Shown here in pieces: positions 58,262 to 64,000 of a stretch of 64,000 nucleotides of DNA. This DNA is from Nepenthes gracilis (Eukaryota; Streptophyta; Magnoliopsida; Caryophyllales; Nepenthaceae). The DNA lies in the NCBI GenBank assembly GCA_033239525.1, contig BSYO01000024.1, forward strand, positions 4,363,991 through 4,427,990. Direction: 5' to 3'. Under the pieces are notes generated by a model. It saw only the letters and a list, made by a program, of their open reading frames with translations, was not told where the DNA came from and did not search any database. A program made the translations under genes and the position numbers. Numbering within the stretch: position 1 is the stretch's first letter; each line of letters starts with the position of its first letter.

Positions 58262-59424
58262 TGATGGATATACCCATCACTAGGCTGGGCTGGCCCCAAA
58301 AGTCAATGGAGGCCCAAAACGACGGTTAATACTCTAACGGCCCAATTGGAGAATAGGCCCAAAAGCTGAAAAGCCCAGGACGGTCAACATTGGCGTTGAC
58401 CGTCTGGGCGGCCAACTCCCTAACAGATGGTCAACTCAAGCATTGACCATCCTCATTATGAGTATTGGGCCCAAAGAGGCTTTTCTATAGTAATTGGCCT
58501 GGCTCACTCAAGCCCATGGCCCATCAGGCAGCTAATAACGGACATCCTCCACGAAGGCTGCCAACACGCACGCAGACGGTCAACTTGAACGTTGACCGTC
58601 CACGTTTTGCATGTTAGGCTCTAAGAAGCCTTTCAACAGTAACGGGCCTAGTCCGTTTAGACCCAGGAATTATCAAAAGGCTAACAACGGCTTTCCAGGG
58701 ATTTTCCATGATCTCAGCTGGCACCAAAAAGGATATTGGCAATTTTGGCGCCTCCCATATACGGAAGGCGCCAGATTTTCTCCAAACCTTTGCCAACCCA
58801 GGCTTTCCAACGGTAACATGCACAGAAGGAAATCGTCCGGTTTGGAAAGCTGTTGGCCTCCTCAGAAGGAAACAATCATGCATGATTTGGCAACTAACGC
58901 CGACTCCCAAAGGAAAGCCAGCCAGCAAATCACGGGGGCAATCCCTCCTTCCAAAGAAGGAGGATCGCCCTCTCCACCATAAAAGAAACGCTGGATTCAC
59001 CATCCTGGATACGCTTTCTTCAACACTTTCAACTGCATACGCTCTCTACAAGATGAACGAGTGCTCTCAGAGATCTGCCTTCTCTGCCACCAACATTCTC
59101 CAAAAACCCTAAGGCAACAAGCGAGCCCTCACGGCCGTTTACTGCCTTCCCACCTTTCAGATCCAAGAAGACCTCACGTCTCTCTTACATCTGGATCAAA
59201 CACTCTTTTTATACCTCTCTTTCTCTCTACTTCAGTTTCTTTCTTTCGAAGACTGTTTTACTGACTTGAGTATCGGAGTATTTTCGGTGGGATAATTTTT
59301 CACCGAACACGCTGACCTGCTATTCTGTTTAGTGGTGTATAGGATCCAACTCAGAGAACGGAGCCAGAGCCGCAACAAGAGGATCATCCAAATCTGTTCG
59401 AAGTTCGGATCCAGAGACGCATCA
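58262..59424 (+). repeat. 3' LTR of element 3
   Basis: 1,163 bp, TGATGGATATACC to GACGCATCA, then TSD AATTT. Contains three inverted W-box pairs: GACGGTCAAC/GTTGACCGTC at 58379-58404, GATGGTCAA/TTGACCATC at 58426-58451, and GACGGTCAAC/GTTGACCGTC at 58575-58600. Confidence 0.95.
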
Positions 59425-59429
59425 AATTT

Positions 59430-59971
59430 GTTCATTGTTTGACCAATGATTTAATTGGGTTACATATAAATCATTTTAGTAACACCACATTTGAAATTGT
59501 GAATTATTTATTTAAATATATTTTTGAAAATATATAACTATTGATCTCTAAAAAGTTATATATATTGTATGAGAGATTTTATTTCTCAATTCAAACATAA
59601 TGTTATCTTTTTATTTATAATAAATGCAGGTTTAAATTTTACATATTTACCTTTATATAATGATAGTATCTTCAATATAAGTTTTAATATTGGCCTAGAG
59701 ATTAGCAATATCTAATTAAGTTTTAATATTGAGTAAATGAGAAAGAGCAGCTATAACAACAAAAATATTATTCGTACACTTATTATATACTCACTTATAT
59801 TAAAATTTTTAAAAAAAGGTGTAAATTTTATTCTATTTTAGTTTTTACTCTTTTTTTCTATCTCTATCCACACCAATAATAATAATTTTAATATAAATAA
59901 ATATATAATTAAATATGATAAGTTTGGTAAATCCAACTTAAAAAGAAAATCTACGGTTGAAGTAAAGGCCT
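59430..59971. other. AT-rich sequence after element 3, nothing recognised
   Basis: This is the far side of the element 3 insertion. No invertase exon or other gene is seen on either strand. Confidence 0.5.
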
Positions 59972-62113
59972 TGATAGGGAGAGTTAAGATTGGATTGACC
60001 CAAATGAAATAGCCCAATAAAAAGGAGGCCCATTAAAAAAGCAACCCAATACTTTGGTATGAAGTGGTCCAGATTAGTCTTAAGGCTCAATCGTTATAGT
60101 TGATTACGGTCTACACTTTAACTTGTAACTGGCAATCCTATCATTCATAATGTTTGACCAAAAACTGTCCTTTCTATTCTAGATGTGGTTATAGGTACGG
60201 ACATGAACAGCCAAAGACGGTCCAAACATTATAAAGAAGCTCTCGTAAACAGAGGTAGATGAGGAAAAAAGAAGGAAAATCAGACCACCAGTCTTTCCTA
60301 TCGAAATCCATCAAAGAAAGAAGGAGAGAGGTCCCAAAAGATAGGAGAAGGAGAATCTAAAATGAGGTTCTTTCATCCAGCCTTCCTGAAGCCAAGTACT
60401 CCGTCTAGAAGATAACACCTAAGGAGGCCAGCCCTTTATCTTAGGAGGCCAATCCTCCATCCTAGAAAGCTAGGAGGTTTGTCCTCATTCAATGGATTTC
60501 TCTCTCTCTCTCGTTCAGAAAAGTTTTGTCCTCCAGTTTCATAAGTCATCTCTCATACAAGTAGTCAAACCTCTTAGGAGTTCATCCAAGTAAAGGCTCT
60601 CCCTCCAGAAAATATTCTATATATAGTTATATATGCATTTTGGTCACCCAATAATGAGTTTAGTTTTACAAGTGGCCATAATTAAATGAATTTTATTTGA
60701 ATATAAAATTTTATTTTATTATTTAATTATTTATTTATTTATTTTGTTTTTGGTAGGATTTATAGCATGAAATTAAGAATTTAATATTTATTAGAAGAAA
60801 AATGTGTAATTACTTTTCTAGAGCCAAAGAGAGGATCGGGAATCATAGCTCCCTCTGTAATATATGATTGAAGATATAATATTAGACTTGCATTTTTCAT
60901 ATAGTTAGGTACTTAGATACTTTCGTCCTTTTTCTTTTAATTTTCTTTTACTTCTATTAGGTCACTTACGTAAATCAAAACATAAATTTGGAAAAGTTTA
61001 GTGTCAAAGAAGTGAAGACATGAGCCTCTAAATATGATAGGTTCGGTAGAATACGAGCTGACTCAGAATCCAATCCGTGGCGGTAGTAGCGGCCCAATTG
61101 GCTTTTTCTAAGGTCATGGCTCAGGAGATACAACAGAGGACAGTTCAACCCACCGAATGAAGAAAAGCTCAAATGTCAAAGGCCCATCATGTAGACTATT
61201 GGGTAAAAGGCTCAAACAGTAGAGCGGATAACCCGTGCAGGTCCACCTAGAATTGTTCAACAGGAAGTGGGCGATTAGGATTACGTACAGTGACGTGCCC
61301 GCGATTGCCCTCCTAGATGGTTGCCGACACCCTAACAGCATAGCGCAAATAAGTAAGAAAATTTTGCCAAAATATAGCTTCAACAATTGTTTCAACAACT
61401 CAGCAAAAATTTCTAAAATATTCCCATTATTGCATATCATCCTAAGACGATAGTTACGACTCAACGAATCTTCCCGAAAAGTAATTGCCATACAACAACA
61501 TCTAGTATCGTCCTGAAAGGGGAAAAAATGTTCCCTGGTAACCATAGTTATCATATGTGCCCCACACACGATCATAGAAATAGCTCAATAGATCTATTAG
61601 AGCGACCAACATTAGCTGCAGATGATTGTAGATATTAAAATTATCTACGAGAAATGGGATAAAACAATCTTTGTCTTTAAGCATTCCTGAAGGATTGTAG
61701 AGCTCTCTCTCGAACCACTCAGCCCACGAAGTGCATATTTTTCTCAAGCCACTCAACCCACGAGTGCATCCTTACTCAAATCACTTTTCATCGAGCGCAT
61801 CTCTCAAAACTTAGTCCTATTGCCCACCCTTAAACCCCCTTCCTTGTCACATCTATGCATTTTTTGCATTGTCACATCTATGCATTTTTTGCATCATTTG
61901 TCTTTCTCTTCATCACAGAAAAATTTTTGACTTGAGTATTGTAGAATATATCAATGAGTGAATCCCACCATTTTCTAACTTCTTGTTGATTTGTTGTGAT
62001 ATGTAAGATTTAGATTATCAGGAATGAAGATCGGACTCGCATTAATTGGATCCATTGGGAGAAATTAGGTGGTTTTCTAACCCATACAGTAATTCAAATC
62101 TAAGAACGCATCA
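59972..62113 (+). mobile_element. LTR remnant of a Tat-type element
   Basis: The right end (61900-62113) is homologous to the ends of the LTRs at 37730-39294 and 7139-8228: a GTGAATCCCACCATTTTCTAAC segment, then TTGTGATATGTAAGATTTA, then a terminus AAGAACGCATCA. The left end at TGATAGGGAG (59972) is tentative, with no matching TSD. The inner part has GGAGGCCAATCCTCCATCC-like repeat traces (60420-60490). No coding part. Confidence 0.45.
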
Positions 62114-62330
62114 AAATATATAATTATTTTTTTAATTATTATGTTAGAATTATAAATTCCGTATGTATTGTTTTATTACACCAATTATCACTGCAAACTC
62201 TTTTCCACTCAGGTGGGGCGCTGGTAGAGATATTTGAGCTCTTCATCATGAGTTCGATCTACAGATAAAATTATTATCAAATATTTAGTTAATAGTTTAA
62301 GCTTTTTGGTTAGTTTGGTAAATTAATAGC

Positions 62331-62440
62331 AATGCCTTATTAATTAAATAGTCATAAGTTTGATTCACGCAACCCTAATTTTTTGTAATGCCTTGTTAAT
62401 TAAATAGTCATAAGTTTGATTCACGCAACCCTAATTTTTT
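62331..62440. repeat. 56 bp tandem duplication
   Basis: AATGCCTTrTTAATTAAATAG...CGCAACCCTAATTTTTT occurs at 62331 and again at 62387 with one substitution in the shared part. Confidence 0.9.
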
Positions 62441-62798
62441 AATAGTAACTTCTTTATGAACGGTAGAAAATGAATCTGTACTTAATCTACATTTTTGTCT
62501 TAAAAATAGAGTTACATGAGGAACTAATAAAACCTTTCTTGGACCTTCACTATAAATACTATATATTTAATTAAAATAATTATCTTGAAATAAATAATAA
62601 AGTTTGATTAGCAAGTAAGATGTGATATAATTACTTTAAAATTTTAAACATTATTCAATGCCTATTCAACTATCTTTAGAGGTGTTGGGATTGGTCACTT
62701 CATTGTGGGTGTCTCAACAAACGGAAGTATCATCAGATGATCACACAAGTTTTATGTGATATTCGAAGTATTGCAAATTGGTTGTAGTAATGACTAGG

Positions 62799-63096
62799 AG
62801 AAAACCATTTGCCGAAATAGGCAAACCTCGGAGAAGACCATTTTCCATAATAGACAAACATCAAAGAAAACCATTTCCTAGAAAATGTAAACCTCGGAGA
62901 AGACCATTTATCGGAATAGGTAAACCTCAGAGAAAACCATTTGCTAGATAAGGCAAACCTCAGATAAAACTATTTGTCGGAATAAGTAAAGCTCGAAGAA
63001 GACCATTTATCAAAGTAGGCAAACCTCGGAGAATACCATTTGTTAAGGTAGGTAAATCTCGAAATGACCATTTGCTAAAGAAGGCAAATCTTGGAG
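62799..63096. repeat. 33 bp tandem repeat with hairpin stems
   Basis: Nine units of 33 bp, consensus AGAAnACCATTTGCCGAAATA then GGCAAACCTCGG. Most have a stem between TTTGCC and GGCAAA around a 6-base loop; several variants keep pairing through G.T wobble. Frames contain stops. Confidence 0.85.
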
Positions 63097-63300
63097 TAAC
63101 ATTTGTCAAAGTGGCATTTGTTGGAGTGGATTTTTTAGAGTAACATTTGCTAGAGTAGATTTTTTGGAATGAAAACCCATAGTAGATTTTCAGAGTGCAA
63201 ATGCCGAATGCATTTGTAGGAGTGAAAATTCGGAGTGGATTTTCGGTGTGAAAATCCAGAGTGGATTTTCAAAGTGCTTTTACCAGAATGATAGTAATGG
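63097..63300. repeat. Degenerate continuation of the tandem repeat
   Basis: Shorter units around AGTGGATTTTCGGAGTGAAAAT or CATTTGTnnGAGTGG continue from the 33 bp array. To 64000 the sequence has no gene I can support; the style (long array, then GC-richer tail) suggests another LTR that runs off the window. Confidence 0.5.
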
Positions 63301-64000
63301 CTAGAGTGGTGGACAATTAACCTTCCAGAATTTGTAAGTCTTGCAGAGCAAATAGTTGACTTGTAGAATAATTGATTGTTTAGAGTTGGTAAGTTATGCA
63401 AAGCAGGTAGCTAACTTACAAGGGATACACCATTTGAACAGAGTGGTTGACCTACAAAGTATACATGTCTGGGGAAGCGCAGGACTGGTGAAATTGTAGA
63501 AAAAGATAGGATTGATGTGACAAATCATCTGCAAGAATCAGGCCAAATGAGTAGACTTGATTTGGAAACAATGTCTTTATAATGGCACACCAGGTGCTTC
63601 AGAAGCAGACAAGCGGTAAGACAAGGGCATAGCAAGGGCCGCAAGCGAATGCTGTAGCAGCTGCGGTAGTGGCACTTAGAGCGGTAGATGAAAGTAGCAG
63701 TGGTAATAGTTGCAATGAAACATGGAAGGAAAGTGAAACAGAGCAGGAGTACGAAAAGGAGCTCTCATTGTTCGCCGTCTACTGTCACACTTGTAAAATC
63801 AAAGTAAATAGAATGCACTGCCAATGAGAGAAATGAGAGAAGAAAAACAGAGAGATAAGAAGAAAAAAAGTTTTCTTACTCTGGATATTATTTTTCTTAT
63901 TCTGTCTCGGGTGTGTAGTAGGTATTCGGTCTCGAGGGTTTCTGTAATCAATTTTATATAGTCGAAGCTTATTCGGAGCTTCTCCCATGATTTTTCTCTT

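Larger units (their letters stand above)
49171..59424 (+). mobile_element. Element 3: Ty3/gypsy Tat-type retrotransposon, TSD AATTT
   Basis: Starts TGATGGGTATACCCATCA and ends GACGCATCA, flanked by AATTT at 49166-49170 and 59425-59429. Order: truncated 5' LTR, gag, protease, RT, RNase H, archaeal-type RNase H, integrase, hairpin array, antisense gene with intron, W-box repeat array, polypurine tract, 3' LTR (58262-59424). Pol is the best preserved of the window, with long open stretches but several stops. The end of the 5' LTR, the primer-binding site and the gag start are deleted, so this copy cannot start reverse transcription by itself. Confidence 0.95.

Noticed and set aside
60588..60605. 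Minus-strand TGGATGAAC, as in the WMN end of invertase exon 1
   Set aside because: The upstream frame does not resemble the HFQP..NWMN segment, no donor follows, and it lies in LTR-like sequence.
62799..63300. CRISPR-like array
   Set aside because: Direct repeats without unique spacers, diverged units, eukaryotic context.

Overview
The window is a piece of a flowering-plant nuclear chromosome. It is AT-rich, most open reading frames are short and broken, introns follow the GT-AG rule, and about two thirds of the sequence is LTR retrotransposon in various states of decay. I recognise one cellular gene: a cell-wall-type acid invertase (GH32) on the minus strand, exons 40026-48186. It lacks its first two exons, and a 100-N assembly gap (48702-48801) and a 10.3 kb retrotransposon lie just upstream. 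I cannot name the species.

Layout: 1-2424, LTR-like sequence with a CCGG-rich degenerate tandem repeat. 2425-6060, wreck of a Ty3/gypsy Tat-type element (element 1). 7139-8228, solo LTR (minus) with target-site duplication (TSD) ATTAG. 9099-13583, a gag-only Ty1/copia element of Sirevirus type (minus) with TSD GTTTG. 14435-20589, a 3.08 kb segment present twice in tandem and nearly identical, running into an array of roughly 230 bp monomers. That array is split by element 2, a complete but degenerate Tat element (21610-33142, TSD CATAT). 33675-36960, 3' end of a minus-strand Tat element. 37370-39294, 3' end and LTR of a plus-strand element with two minisatellites. 40026-48186, the invertase gene, with a repeat-filled 3.7 kb intron. 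49171-59424, element 3, another Tat element (TSD AATTT) with RT, dual RNase H and integrase mostly readable. 59430-64000, LTR remnants and tandem repeats, including a 33 bp hairpin repeat.

The most interesting content is inside the Tat elements. Downstream of gag-pol, on the opposite strand, each carries what looks like a complete plant gene: an upstream ACGTG box, an ORF resembling the 'putative gypsy-type transposon' domain, basic stretches like nuclear localisation signals, a 70-79 bp intron at the same place in three elements, a coiled-coil C-terminus, and AATAAA signals. Two of the four copies also hold remains of a second antisense unit nearer the 3' LTR. Between the converging ends of pol and the antisense gene lie arrays of short hairpins whose stems change in a compensating way from unit to unit. 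Element 3 has a further 36 bp array of inverted W-box (TTGACC) pairs between the antisense gene's promoter side and the 3' LTR, and similar inverted pairs inside its LTRs. Extra ORFs in Tat elements are known; I do not know of a description of this intron or of these hairpin and W-box arrays.
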